From: Heliomicrobium undosum
Lineage (GTDB): Bacteria > Bacillota > Desulfitobacteriia > Heliobacteriales > Heliobacteriaceae
NCBI RefSeq assembly: GCF_009877425.1
Contig: NZ_WXEY01000015.1
Coordinates: forward strand, 1-64,000
Reading direction: 5' to 3'
Length of the DNA: 64,000 bases
The position numbers and the translations under genes are program-made. Below the pieces are notes generated by a model that had not been told where the DNA came from, did not search any database, and worked only from the letters and a program-made list of their open reading frames with translations. Positions 47,395 through 56,463 of the stretch are shown here, one piece after another; positions within the stretch are counted from its first letter, which is position 1; each line of letters begins with the position of its first letter.

Positions 47395-48494
47395 ACGACT
47401 GGCAACACTGGCTGGGCCATTTCCTTCGCCTGGCCGCCGTCGCCCTCTTTATCGGGCTCGCCTATTTCGTCATCCAATACGCACTCCCCCTGACGGTGGA
47501 GGTTTTCCGCCGTCTGGGCGTCTACCTGTTGCCTTTTTTACTGGGGGCGATGATCGCCCTGCTCATTGAACCGGTCGTTGAGTTTCTGACGAAGAAGACG
47601 GGCCTCTCTCGAACGTTGACCACCTTTGTGACGCTGCTGCTCTTTCTCGGTCTCGTCAGTGTCGGCCTGGTCGTCGTTATCAGCCGCCTCGTCGTTGAGA
47701 TGGTCACCATCGCATCGAGCCTGCCGTCGCCTCAGTTTCTGACGAACGCCTTTACGGAATGGACCAAGGCGGTGGCGCCTTATTACGAGCTGATCCATTC
47801 GTCGCCGGAGATTTACACGACAGTGGAGCGGATCGCCGGCGAGGGCGTCGTGGCCGTAAAAAATATGGCTGTTTCCGGGTCAAACTATCTCTTAGACATG
47901 ATCACGTCGCTCCCGTCCTTTTTCACGATCCTGGCCTTCAGCCTGGTGGCCAGCTACTTCTTCAGCCGCGACAAAGGGGCCATCCTGCAGTTGGTCTACA
48001 ACGTCGTGCCCAACGATCGGGCCGCCCAGGTCCGCCAGGTCATCCTGGAACTTGGCGACGCCTTTGTCGGCTTTGTTCGCGCCCAGGTGATCCTCGTTTC
48101 CATCACTGGCTTGTTGACGATCATCGGGCTCTATCTCTTGGACAATGAATATGCCTTTACCATCGGGATCCTTACGGGGATCATGGACCTGCTGCCGATC
48201 CTGGGGCCCGGTCTCGTCTTCTTGCCCTGGATTATCTGGGAACTGCTCACCGGCCAGTTTCCGGCAGCAGCCAATCTGAGCATCCTCTACGGCATCCTGG
48301 TGCTCAACCGCCAGTTTATTGAACCGAAGGTGGTTGCCGATTCCATCGGCCTGCACCCCTTAGCCACCTTGACCGCCCTCTATGTGGGCTTAAAGGCTTT
48401 CGGGGTGATCGGGGTCATCATCGGTCCGACAATTGTGCTGCTGCTCGTATCGATGCACCGGGCAGGGGTTTTCAAGAATTTCCGAACGAGGTGA
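47391..48494 (+). CDS. AI-2E/YtvI-type multi-pass membrane protein
   Basis: The 367-residue protein has the AI-2E transporter (UPF0118/PerM) architecture: two N-terminal helices, a soluble section with VTIASSLPSPQFLTNAF, and five or six helices with the motif LPILGPGLVFLPWIIWELL. It resembles YtvI, a sporulation membrane protein of Bacillus, and other AI-2E members; its substrate is unknown. It is placed between cdsA and dxr, joined by a 4-bp overlap (ATGA). Confidence 0.8.
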   Translation: MNDWQHWLGHFLRLAAVALFIGLAYFVIQYALPLTVEVFRRLGVYLLPFLLGAMIALLIEPVVEFLTKKTGLSRTLTTFVTLLLFLGLVSVGLVVVISRLVVEMVTIASSLPSPQFLTNAFTEWTKAVAPYYELIHSSPEIYTTVERIAGEGVVAVKNMAVSGSNYLLDMITSLPSFFTILAFSLVASYFFSRDKGAILQLVYNVVPNDRAAQVRQVILELGDAFVGFVRAQVILVSITGLLTIIGLYLLDNEYAFTIGILTGIMDLLPILGPGLVFLPWIIWELLTGQFPAAANLSILYGILVLNRQFIEPKVVADSIGLHPLATLTALYVGLKAFGVIGVIIGPTIVLLLVSMHRAGVFKNFRTR

Positions 48495-48499
48495 ACGGC

Positions 48500-49675
48500 T
48501 TGAACAAAGGGATCGCCATCCTGGGGTCGACAGGCTCCATCGGTCGACAGACGCTGGAGGTCGTCGATCGGAGTGAAGGTCGCTTGACTGTGCAGGCCCT
48601 GGCCGCCGGCAGCAACTGGAAAGAATTGCTTGCTCAGATCGAGATCTACCGGCCGCGTCTGGCGGCAATGATGGAAACAGAGGCGGCTGAGCGGCTCGCC
48701 GAGGCGCTTCGGGAACGGGAGTTGTCCATCCCCGTCGTGACCGGTGAGGCGGGGCTGGCTGAAGCGGCTTGCCTGCCCGAGGTGGATACGGTCGTCACCG
48801 CCGTCAGCGGCGCCATCGGCTTGGGGCCGACGATGGCGGCCATTGAGGCGGGAAAAGAGATCGCCCTGGCGAACAAGGAGACCCTCGTCGCCGCCGGCCC
48901 GCTTGTCATGGCGGCGGCGCGCCGCCGCGAGGTGGCCATCCTGCCTGTCGACAGTGAGCACTCGGCCATCTTCCAGTGCTTGCAAGGCCAGGACCGCCGC
49001 TTGGCGCGCCTGATCCTGACGGCCTCGGGCGGACCCTTCCGGGACAAAAGCCTAGAAGAGTTGCATCAGGTCACGCCGGAAGACGCACTCCGCCATCCCA
49101 ACTGGCGCATGGGTCCCAAGATCACCATCGACTCGGCCTCGCTGATGAACAAGGGGCTGGAGGTGATCGAGGCGCGCTGGCTCTTTGACATCGATTTTGA
49201 CGACATCGAGGTGCTCGTCCATCCTCAGAGCATCGTCCACTCCATGGTTGAGTTTGCCGACGGCTCCTTCCTCGGTCAGATGGGCCTGCCCGACATGCGG
49301 CTGCCCATCCAGTACGCCCTCACGTACCCGGAGCGGTGGCAAACCGGCTGGCCGCGCCTCGACTTTACGAAGACGGCGGCGCTGACCTTCCGGCGGCCTG
49401 ATCTGGAGCGGTTCCCGTCATTGGAACTTGCGCTCACGGCTGGGCGGACAGGCGGATCCCTGCCTGCCGTCATGAACGCCGCCAATGAGGTGGCTGTCCA
49501 CGCCTTTTTGGACCACCGGATCGGCTTCATGGATATCCCCCGCATCGTCCGGGAGGCGATGGAGGCCCATGAATGGCAGAAGGAGCCGGACCTGCCGGCG
49601 ATCCGCCAGGCCGACGCGTGGGCCCGGCGCTTTGTGGCGGAACAGGTAGGAAAGGGAAGGGAGGTTTCCGCTTGA
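48500..49675 (+). CDS. dxr: 1-deoxy-D-xylulose 5-phosphate reductoisomerase
   Basis: Dxr makes 2-C-methyl-D-erythritol 4-phosphate, committing carbon to the MEP isoprenoid pathway. The NADPH motif is ILGSTGSIGRQTLE at the start, and the metal/substrate site includes LPVDSEHSAIFQCL. Length about 391 is normal. TTG 48500 follows GAGGTGAACGGC; an alternative GTG 48491 would use that same site as its start. With ispG and uppS, this stretch feeds the cell-wall lipid carrier. Confidence 0.96.
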   Translation: MNKGIAILGSTGSIGRQTLEVVDRSEGRLTVQALAAGSNWKELLAQIEIYRPRLAAMMETEAAERLAEALRERELSIPVVTGEAGLAEAACLPEVDTVVTAVSGAIGLGPTMAAIEAGKEIALANKETLVAAGPLVMAAARRREVAILPVDSEHSAIFQCLQGQDRRLARLILTASGGPFRDKSLEELHQVTPEDALRHPNWRMGPKITIDSASLMNKGLEVIEARWLFDIDFDDIEVLVHPQSIVHSMVEFADGSFLGQMGLPDMRLPIQYALTYPERWQTGWPRLDFTKTAALTFRRPDLERFPSLELALTAGRTGGSLPAVMNAANEVAVHAFLDHRIGFMDIPRIVREAMEAHEWQKEPDLPAIRQADAWARRFVAEQVGKGREVSA

Positions 49676-50727
49676 TCACATTCCTGGCCTCGGTCTTCGT
49701 GTTCGGGTTGATGATTTTCTTCCATGAACTGGGGCACTTCGCCGTCGCCAAGGCGGTCGGCGTCCGGGTTCTGGAATTCAGCATCGGCATGGGTCCGCGG
49801 CTGTTCGGCTTGCGCCGGGGGGCCACCCTCTACGCGTTGCGCCTGCTGCCCGTCGGCGGTTTCGTGCGCATGGCCGGCATGGAGCCCGGCGAAGACGGCC
49901 AGTTTCCGGCGGCAACGTCCGATCCGGGAAACTTCAACAACAAGACGGTGCTGCAACGGGCGGCGGTGATCTTCGCCGGTTCTTTCATGAACTTCATCCT
50001 GGCGTTCCTGCTGTTCATCTACATCTACACCATCATCGGCGTGCCGACCTACTCCAACGTCATCGGCGACGTCCTGGCAGGCAAACCGGCCCAAACGGCC
50101 GGCATCCGGCCAGGTGATCGCATCGTCGCTGTCGACGGCAAAGCGACCGCGAACTGGGCGGAACTGATCCAGGAGATCCATCCCCGGGGCGGTCAGGAAC
50201 TGACCCTCACCGTGGAGAGCCAGGGCGCGGTCCGCGATGTCAAAGTCGTTCCGGCTGTTGAGCCCGAGCGCAACGTCGGTCAGATCGGGATCACCGTCGA
50301 TGACAAGTCGGTCTATCACGAGAAAAAGGGACTGTTCACATCGCTGAAGCTCGGTATCGCCAACACCGTCGCCATCACCACCATGATCCTGCAGTCGATC
50401 TTTCAGATGATCACCGGCGCCGCGCCAGCTGAGGTGGGCGGGCCCGTGATGATCGTCAGCGAGATCGGCAAGGCGGCGCAGGTGGGGCTGATGCCCCTCT
50501 TGATGCTGGCGTCCGTGCTCTCGATCAACCTGGGCTTGCTAAACCTCTTTCCCATCCCCGCCTTGGATGGCAGCCGGCTTGTTTTCCTCGGCCTCGAGGC
50601 ACTGCGCGGTCGCCCCATCGATCCGGCCAAGGAGAGCATGATCCACATGATCGGCTTTGCCCTCTTGATCGGGTTGATGCTGCTCATCGCCTACAAAGAC
50701 GTGCTGAAACTGTTGGGAGGGGGGTAA
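49672..50727 (+). CDS. rseP: RseP/RasP site-2 intramembrane zinc protease
   Basis: RseP cleaves membrane anti-sigma factors and leftover signal peptides inside the membrane. The zinc motif FFHELGHF is near residue 18, with the second ligand region LNLFPIPALDGSRLVFLGL near residue 290. A single PDZ domain lies between (about 115-195). The open frame reaches back to 49573 inside dxr, but TTG 49672, overlapping the dxr stop by 4 bp, gives the normal 351 residues. Confidence 0.95.
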   Translation: MITFLASVFVFGLMIFFHELGHFAVAKAVGVRVLEFSIGMGPRLFGLRRGATLYALRLLPVGGFVRMAGMEPGEDGQFPAATSDPGNFNNKTVLQRAAVIFAGSFMNFILAFLLFIYIYTIIGVPTYSNVIGDVLAGKPAQTAGIRPGDRIVAVDGKATANWAELIQEIHPRGGQELTLTVESQGAVRDVKVVPAVEPERNVGQIGITVDDKSVYHEKKGLFTSLKLGIANTVAITTMILQSIFQMITGAAPAEVGGPVMIVSEIGKAAQVGLMPLLMLASVLSINLGLLNLFPIPALDGSRLVFLGLEALRGRPIDPAKESMIHMIGFALLIGLMLLIAYKDVLKLLGGG

Positions 50728-50731
50728 GCCG

Positions 50732-51802
50732 ATGGAAATTGCACTGCCTCGCCGGAAGACCCGCCGCATCTATGTCGGGACCGTTCCTATCGGCGACGGG
50801 GCGCCTGTGTCGGTCCAGTCCATGTGCAACACGGACACCCGCGACGCAGCCGCCACGCTCGATCAGATCAACCGCCTTGCCGCCGCCGGTTGCGAGATCA
50901 TCCGGGTGGCCGTCCCTGACGCCCAGGCTGTTGACGCCTTGCCCGCCATCGTAAACGGGTCGCCCGTTCCGGTCATCGCTGACATCCACTTCAACCACAG
51001 ATTGGCCATCGGCGCTTTGAAGTCCGGTGTGCAAGGCCTGCGGCTTAACCCCGGCAATATCGGCGGCGCCGAGAACGTGCGGGAGGTGCTGGCCGCCGCC
51101 CGGGAACGGCAGGTCCCCATCCGCATCGGCGTTAACGCCGGTTCGCTGGAAAAAGGGCTTTTGGAAAAATACGGTGGCGTCACCCCGGAAGCCATGGTGG
51201 AAAGCGCCCTCGGCCACATCCGTCTGCTCGAAGACGAGAACTACCCCTGGATGAAGATCTCCCTCAAGGCCTCCTCGGTGCCGCTGATGCTGGCGGCCTA
51301 CCGGTCGCTGGCTGAAAAGGTAGACTACCCGCTGCACATCGGCGTCACTGAAGCGGGAACGGTGCGCTCCGGCATCATCAAGTCAGCCGCCGGCATCGGC
51401 GCCCTCCTCGCCCAGGGGATCGGCGATACCTTGCGCGTCTCCCTGACGGGCGATCCCCTGCCGGAGGTCCGCACCGGCTGGGAGATCCTCAAGTCGCTGG
51501 GTTTGCGGAAACGCGGTCCTGAGTTGATCTCCTGCCCGACCTGCGGCCGTTGCCAGGTGAACCTGACTGCCGTCGCCGAGGCGGTCGAGACGGCGCTGGA
51601 GAAGGAGACGAGGCCGATCAAGGTCGCTGTCATGGGATGTGTCGTCAACGGCCCCGGCGAGGCGCGCGAGGCCGATGTGGGCATCGCCGGGGGCAACGAC
51701 TGCGGCCTCATCTTCCGCAAAGGCGAAATCGTCCGCAAGGTCTCCCAGGCCGAGATGGTGGAGGCCCTGCTGGAGGAGATCGGGAAGTTGCCGGCGGAGT
51801 AG
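50732..51802 (+). CDS. ispG: 4-hydroxy-3-methylbut-2-enyl diphosphate synthase (flavodoxin/ferredoxin)
   Basis: IspG carries out the next to last MEP pathway step with a [4Fe-4S] cluster. The cluster cysteines are in SCPTCGRCQ and MGCVVNGPGEA. The barrel motifs VPIGDGAPVSVQSMCNTDTR and RLNPGNIGG are also present. Length 356 is normal for the bacterial form without the plant insertion. AGGGGGGTAAGCCG precedes the ATG. Confidence 0.97.
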   Translation: MEIALPRRKTRRIYVGTVPIGDGAPVSVQSMCNTDTRDAAATLDQINRLAAAGCEIIRVAVPDAQAVDALPAIVNGSPVPVIADIHFNHRLAIGALKSGVQGLRLNPGNIGGAENVREVLAAARERQVPIRIGVNAGSLEKGLLEKYGGVTPEAMVESALGHIRLLEDENYPWMKISLKASSVPLMLAAYRSLAEKVDYPLHIGVTEAGTVRSGIIKSAAGIGALLAQGIGDTLRVSLTGDPLPEVRTGWEILKSLGLRKRGPELISCPTCGRCQVNLTAVAEAVETALEKETRPIKVAVMGCVVNGPGEAREADVGIAGGNDCGLIFRKGEIVRKVSQAEMVEALLEEIGKLPAE

Positions 51803-51886
51803 CGCCTTCTTTGTTCTTGTCCGCCTCGCCATTCACAATGGAATCTATTATCGTGCAAATGACATGTCAAGTTGACAAATGAAACG

Positions 51887-51922
51887 ACGTGTGAAATCAC
51901 GTGTGAAATCTGCGCGTGAAAG
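51887..51922 (+). repeat. tandem 12-bp direct repeats upstream of proS
   Basis: ACGTGTGAAATC occurs twice back to back (51887-51898 and 51899-51910), then a degenerate third copy TGCGCGTGAAAG follows. A perfect palindrome TGACATGTCA lies just upstream (51860-51869) with TTGACA at 51872-51877. The 310-bp gap 51803-52111 holds nothing else I can name; I saw no T-box leader for proS. Confidence 0.7.
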
Positions 51923-52111
51923 GCCGAGGAAATGGCAAAACTATCGATTAAGTCTTGTACGCCTTGATCAAAGTTGCCTGCAATGCGGCATCGCATAGCG
52001 GATAGGCAGTGTAAGCATGCCGATGCGCGGTCAAAGCAAAGACAAAAACCAAAAATGTAATACATAAAAAAGAGAACCGTCTCCAGAAATACTGTGGAGT
52101 GTGACGACACC

Positions 52112-53836
52112 GTGCGCATGTCGCAACTTTTTGCCCCCACTTTGCGGGAAACACCGGCTGAAGCTGAAGTCATCAGCCATCAACTGTTGCTGCGGGCCGG
52201 CTTCATCCGCCGATCCTCGGCCGGCGTGTACCACTACCTCCCGCTGGGACACCGGGTGCTCCAGCGGATCATGGCTATCGTCCGTGAGGAGATGAACGCC
52301 GCCGGCGGACAGGAACTGCTGATGCCGATCATCCAGCCGGCGGAGATCTGGCTCCAGTCGGGCCGCTGGCACGTCTACGGCGACGAACTTTTCCGCCTGA
52401 AAGACCGGCACCAGCGCGATTTCTGCCTCAGCCCAACCCATGAGGAGAGCATCACCGATCTGGTCAAAAACAACGTCTCCTCCTACCGGGACCTGCCGAT
52501 GCTGCTTTATCACATCACCAACAAGTACCGCGACGAGCGCCGCCCCCGTTTCGGCCTCATGCGGGGCCGCGAGTTCATCATGAAGGACCTCTACTCCTTC
52601 GACCGCGATGAAGCGGGTTTGCATGAATCCTACATGAAGATGTACCAGGCCTATATGAACATATTCCGCCGCTGCGGCCTCACCTTCCGGCCCGTCGAGG
52701 CCGATCCGGGCGCCATTGGCGGCACCGGCGGCTCCCATGAGTTCATGGTTCTCGCCGAATCGGGCGAGGCGGAGATCGTCTACTGTGACGCCTGTGATTA
52801 CGCGGCCAACACGGAAAAGGCCGAGTGCAAGCCCCAGGTGACGGCGGGCCTGCCGCCGCTGCCGGCGGAGCAGGTGGCCACGCCGGGTCAAAAAACCATC
52901 GAAGAGATCTGCAACTTCCTCAAGGTTGCCCCGGCTGACACGATCAAGACCATGATCTTCCGCGCCGACGATGACCTCGTCATGGCGCTGATCCGCGGCG
53001 ACCGGGAGATCAACGAGGTCAAGTTGAAAAACCTCCTTGATTGCCTCGATCTCCGCATGGCCACCGAGGAAGAATGCCGAGAGGTCAGCCCCGGCGGCGC
53101 CGGTTACCTCGGCCCCGTCGGCATCAAGGACATCCCCATCTACGCCGACCCTGAGGTGATGGCCTTGACGCGGGCCGTCGCCGGCGCCAATGCGCCGGAC
53201 GCCCACCTGATCCATGTATGCCCCGGAAGGGACTTCACCGTCAAAGCGACGGCCGACCTGCGCCTCGTCCAGGTAGGAGAACCCTGTCCCCAGTGCGGCG
53301 CTCCCCTGAAAAAGGCCCGCGGCATCGAGGTGGGGCAGGTCTTCAAACTGGGCACCAAGTACTCGAAAGCCCTGAATTGCACCTTCCTCGACGAAAAAGG
53401 CCAGGAGAACCTGATGGTGATGGGCTGCTACGGCGTCGGCGTCAGCCGCACCATGGCGGCCGCCATCGAGCAGAACCACGATGGGAACGGCATCGTCTGG
53501 CCCATGGCCATCGCCCCCTTCCAGGTCCTCGTCGTGCCCGTCTCGAACAAAGACGCCGCCCAGATGGAGGCCGCCGAGGCCATCTACAAGGAACTGAACG
53601 CCAAGGGCATCGACGCATTGCTCGACGACCGTGCCGAACGGGCCGGCGTCAAGTTCAAGGACGCCGACCTGATCGGCATCCCCGTCCGCATCACCGTCGG
53701 CAACAAGCTGGCCAGTGACGGCGTGGTGGAGGTCAAACTGCGCCGGGGCGGCGAGCAGTTCACTGCGCCCCGGGAGGACGTGGTTGCCCAGGTGCAGGCG
53801 CTGATCCGGGAGCAAATGGAAGCGACGGCTGGATAA
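52112..53836 (+). CDS. proS: prolyl-tRNA synthetase
   Basis: ProRS charges tRNA-Pro. The bacterial class II core opens with [18 protein letters not shown] and [21 protein letters not shown]. Motif 2 ([20 protein letters not shown]) and motif 3 ([11 protein letters not shown]) are present. The YbaK-like editing insertion lies at about residues 230-385. The anticodon-binding domain ends the protein. The frame extends to GTG 52094; GTG 52112 or ATG 52118 fit the family start better. Confidence 0.96.
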   Translation: MRMSQLFAPTLRETPAEAEVISHQLLLRAGFIRRSSAGVYHYLPLGHRVLQRIMAIVREEMNAAGGQELLMPIIQPAEIWLQSGRWHVYGDELFRLKDRHQRDFCLSPTHEESITDLVKNNVSSYRDLPMLLYHITNKYRDERRPRFGLMRGREFIMKDLYSFDRDEAGLHESYMKMYQAYMNIFRRCGLTFRPVEADPGAIGGTGGSHEFMVLAESGEAEIVYCDACDYAANTEKAECKPQVTAGLPPLPAEQVATPGQKTIEEICNFLKVAPADTIKTMIFRADDDLVMALIRGDREINEVKLKNLLDCLDLRMATEEECREVSPGGAGYLGPVGIKDIPIYADPEVMALTRAVAGANAPDAHLIHVCPGRDFTVKATADLRLVQVGEPCPQCGAPLKKARGIEVGQVFKLGTKYSKALNCTFLDEKGQENLMVMGCYGVGVSRTMAAAIEQNHDGNGIVWPMAIAPFQVLVVPVSNKDAAQMEAAEAIYKELNAKGIDALLDDRAERAGVKFKDADLIGIPVRITVGNKLASDGVVEVKLRRGGEQFTAPREDVVAQVQALIREQMEATAG

Positions 53837-53918
53837 ATGACAAGACTCGCTGCTCAATGAAGGGCTGCTTTTCAAAGCACCCTGGCCCGGCGGTATTACT
53901 GACCAAGAGGTGAAGCCT

Positions 53919-54563
53919 TTGTCTCTCTCCGTGATCATTCCGGCTTATAATGAGGAACGCACTGTGGCCGACGTCGTTCGAGCCGCCCTTGCATCTCCTT
54001 ATCGGGATGACGTGATCGTCATCAATGACGGCTCGGAGGATCAAACGGCAGCACAGGCGCAGGCGGCCGGCGCCCGGGTGCTCGAACTTCCCGAAAACAG
54101 AGGCAAGGGCGCCGCCATGAAGGCTGGCGCCCTTGCCGCCTATTATCCGGCGTTGCTTTTTCTTGACGCCGACCTGATCGGCCTCCGACCGGAACACCTC
54201 GTCCACCTGGCTACACCTCTGTTAGAAAACAAGGCAGACATGACTGTCGGCATCTTTGAACAGGGTCGCTCGACGACTGACCTTGCCCAACTGGTGGCGC
54301 CCTACCTGTCAGGACAGCGGGCGATCAGAAAAGAGATCCTTCTGGATGTGTACGCATTGGCCGATACCCGCTATGGCGTGGAGGTCGCCTTAACCCGGCA
54401 TTTTCGGGACCGTCCCCACCTGCGCAGCCAAGCGGTCTTCCTGTCCGGGCTGACACACCGGATGAAGGAAGAAAAGCTTGGGCTGGTCGAGGGATTCAAG
54501 GCGCGGATGAAGATGTACTGGGAGGTCGGTTCGGTTATCCTGGATCGCGAGCCCAGGGACTAA
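53919..54563 (+). CDS. family 2 glycosyltransferase
   Basis: The 214-residue protein is a GT-A fold transferase, with LSVIIPAYNEERTVADVV at the start, IVINDGSEDQTAAQA and the metal-binding DxD in FLDADLIGLRPEHL. The C-terminal part has no membrane helices, unlike dolichol-phosphate mannosyl synthase forms. The sugar and acceptor are not known. TTG 53919 follows AAGAGGTGA by 7 bases; GTG 53910 would overlap that site. Confidence 0.85.
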   Translation: MSLSVIIPAYNEERTVADVVRAALASPYRDDVIVINDGSEDQTAAQAQAAGARVLELPENRGKGAAMKAGALAAYYPALLFLDADLIGLRPEHLVHLATPLLENKADMTVGIFEQGRSTTDLAQLVAPYLSGQRAIRKEILLDVYALADTRYGVEVALTRHFRDRPHLRSQAVFLSGLTHRMKEEKLGLVEGFKARMKMYWEVGSVILDREPRD

Positions 54564-54632
54564 CGGAAAAGGGCGAACTGGAACCATTCGATTCCTCTTT
54601 CAGTAAATGCAATAAAAATGATCATCAGAAAG

Positions 54633-54665
54633 GGAGAGAAGGTATTTAGGCCTTCTCTTTTTTTA
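54633..54665 (+). terminator. Rho-independent terminator after the glycosyltransferase
   Basis: AGAGAAGG (54635-54642) pairs perfectly with CCTTCTCT (54651-54658), followed by TTTTTTT. The rest of the 404-bp gap up to 54967 holds a possible leader mini-ORF at 54834 and G-rich sequence, with no other gene seen. Confidence 0.9.
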
Positions 54666-54833
54666 CGTCTCCGTCCGGGGTCCACAAACTTTCGTCAGAT
54701 AGCGCAGACAGCGGCATTCGGACAAAGGCCATCCGGACATCCTTTTGCAGGTTCTTTGTCTTCTTTACCGCCCTTCCACGTAAGCTGTATTAAAGGGAAC
54801 TTAACAACCCCGGCCCAGGAGGAGGCGCCGGCC

Positions 54834-54857
54834 ATGTGGAAATCATCGATTCAGTAA
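54834..54857 (+). other. possible leader mini-ORF upstream of the PhoH-like gene
   Basis: ATG 54834 opens a seven-codon frame (MWKSSIQ) with AGGAGG about 9 bases upstream, better spaced than for most real genes here. It lies 110 bp ahead of the PhoH-like gene. It may be chance, or a translated leader. Confidence 0.3.
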
Positions 54858-54967
54858 ATTTTTTAAAAAGGAACAGCACATGAAGGGGTGACCGGCGAGA
54901 GGAAGGCAGCGAGACAACCGGCGCGGGGGCGCACAGGAAAAACCAACAGGGAAAGGCGGCTGGCACA

Positions 54968-56311
54968 TTGGAAGATCTAAAGATCTACATCCTCGACACC
55001 AACGTGCTTCTGCAGGACCCCGAAGCGATTTTCGGGTTTCATGATAACGATGTGGTGATTCCGGCGGCTGTCATCGAAGAGTTGGACGGAAAAAAGAGAT
55101 TCCAGGACGAGATCGGGCGCAGCGCCCGCCTGGCTTCCCGGCTGCTCGACGGGATGCGTGAGAGAGGATTTCTCCATGTAGGGGTTCCACTTCCCGATGG
55201 CGGTGCCTTGCGGGTGGAACTCAACCATCGCGACCTGTCCGGTTTTCCCGAGGCCTTTCAACCGGCCACCAACGACAACCGCATCCTCTCTGTCGCCTTC
55301 AATTTGAAAAAAGAAGAGGCGCTCAGGGGCGGCAAGGGGAGACCGGTGATCATCGTCTCAAATGACGCCATCGTGCGCATCAAGGCCGATGTGCTTGGCA
55401 TCGAAGCCCAGGAATACAAACGGGACCGTGTGGCCTATGACCGCGATCTCTACATGGGTTTTCGCGAATTGACCGTGCCGGCCTGGCTGATCGACCGGCT
55501 TTACAAGGAACAGTCGATCGATCCCGAGGAAGAGGCGCTGCTGGCCGGCATCCCCTGGTGTCCCCATGAGTACGCCATCCTGCGTGATGCCCTGGGATCG
55601 AGCCGTTCCGCCATCGCCCAAGTCAGCGGTGATCGCCGGCAGATGGCGCTGGTGCCGCCAGCCACCGCCTCCGTCTGGGGCGTGACCCCCCGCAACGTGC
55701 AGCAGAAGATGGCCCTGCGCCTGCTGCTGGACGACAACATCCCCCTTGTGACCATCTGCGGCAAGGCTGGCACCGGCAAGACGCTGCTGGCGCTGGCCTC
55801 CGCCCTCCATAAAACGATGGACGAGGAACGCTATAAAAAGATCCTCGTGTCCAAGCCGGTCGTGCCGATGGGCCGGGACATGGGCGCACTCCCCGGCGAA
55901 ATCGACGACAAGCTGCGTCCGTGGATGCAGCCCATTTACGATAATCTGGAATTCCTGCTCGGCTCCAAGAGCGACATGATGAAAGATATCCTGGAGGAGT
56001 ACGGGACCATCCAGGTGGAAGCCCTGTCCTATATCCGGGGCCGCAGCATCCCCAAGCAGTTCATCATCATCGACGAGGCCCAGAACCTCTCCAAACACGA
56101 GATCAAGACCATCGTCTCCCGCGTGGGCGAGAACAGCAAGATCGTCGTCATGGGCGACCCACAGCAGATCGACGCGCCCTATCTGGACGAAACGAACAAC
56201 GGCCTCGTCTACCTGGTGGAAAAATTCAAGCACCAGGAGGCGGCCGGCCATGTGGTGCTCACCAAGGGCGAACGGTCGCGGCTGGCCCAGTTGGCGGCAG
56301 ACCTGTTATAG
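54968..56311 (+). CDS. PIN domain-PhoH-type ATPase
   Basis: The protein joins a PIN nuclease-like domain to a PhoH ATPase. The PIN part (residues 1-145) starts YILDTNVLLQDPEAIFGF and keeps the acidic residues of the family, including EELDGKKR. The PhoH part has Walker A CGKAGTGKTLLALASAL (about residue 262) and Walker B FIIIDEAQNLSKHE. This is the YlaK/PhoH2 architecture, thought to act in RNA processing, in some cases unwinding and cutting RNA. Length 447 is usual. TTG 54968 has only a weak upstream ribosome-binding site. Confidence 0.88.
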   Translation: MEDLKIYILDTNVLLQDPEAIFGFHDNDVVIPAAVIEELDGKKRFQDEIGRSARLASRLLDGMRERGFLHVGVPLPDGGALRVELNHRDLSGFPEAFQPATNDNRILSVAFNLKKEEALRGGKGRPVIIVSNDAIVRIKADVLGIEAQEYKRDRVAYDRDLYMGFRELTVPAWLIDRLYKEQSIDPEEEALLAGIPWCPHEYAILRDALGSSRSAIAQVSGDRRQMALVPPATASVWGVTPRNVQQKMALRLLLDDNIPLVTICGKAGTGKTLLALASALHKTMDEERYKKILVSKPVVPMGRDMGALPGEIDDKLRPWMQPIYDNLEFLLGSKSDMMKDILEEYGTIQVEALSYIRGRSIPKQFIIIDEAQNLSKHEIKTIVSRVGENSKIVVMGDPQQIDAPYLDETNNGLVYLVEKFKHQEAAGHVVLTKGERSRLAQLAADLL

Positions 56312-56384
56312 CCGGGCAGGCGGTGGTGCTCTTACAACCCCGCCTTGAGCGAAGGTTGACAACATGGTAAAATCGAGGAAAAGG

Positions 56385-56411
56385 GGTGGCCCTGGGGGGC
56401 CACCTGTTTTA
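56385..56411 (+). terminator. terminator-like hairpin after the PhoH gene
   Basis: GGTGGCC pairs with GGCCACC (56385-56404) around CTGGGG, followed by TGTTTT. It may end the PhoH transcript before the next gene. Confidence 0.65.
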
Positions 56412-56463
56412 TGCGGCGATTGAATTTCTGCAATTGCTGAGAACAATGGAGAAACATAAAGAC

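Noticed and set aside
51803-52111. T-box leader for proS
   Set aside because: No T-box sequence or antiterminator/terminator pair is visible.
52031-53938. Long minus-strand frame opposite proS
   Set aside because: 635 codons open only because of GC-rich codon use; composition (His, Asp, Gly, Val) is typical of antisense shadows.
54618-54857. Frame of 79 codons between glycosyltransferase and PhoH genes
   Set aside because: It reads through a strong terminator at 54633-54665; only the last seven codons have a ribosome-binding site.
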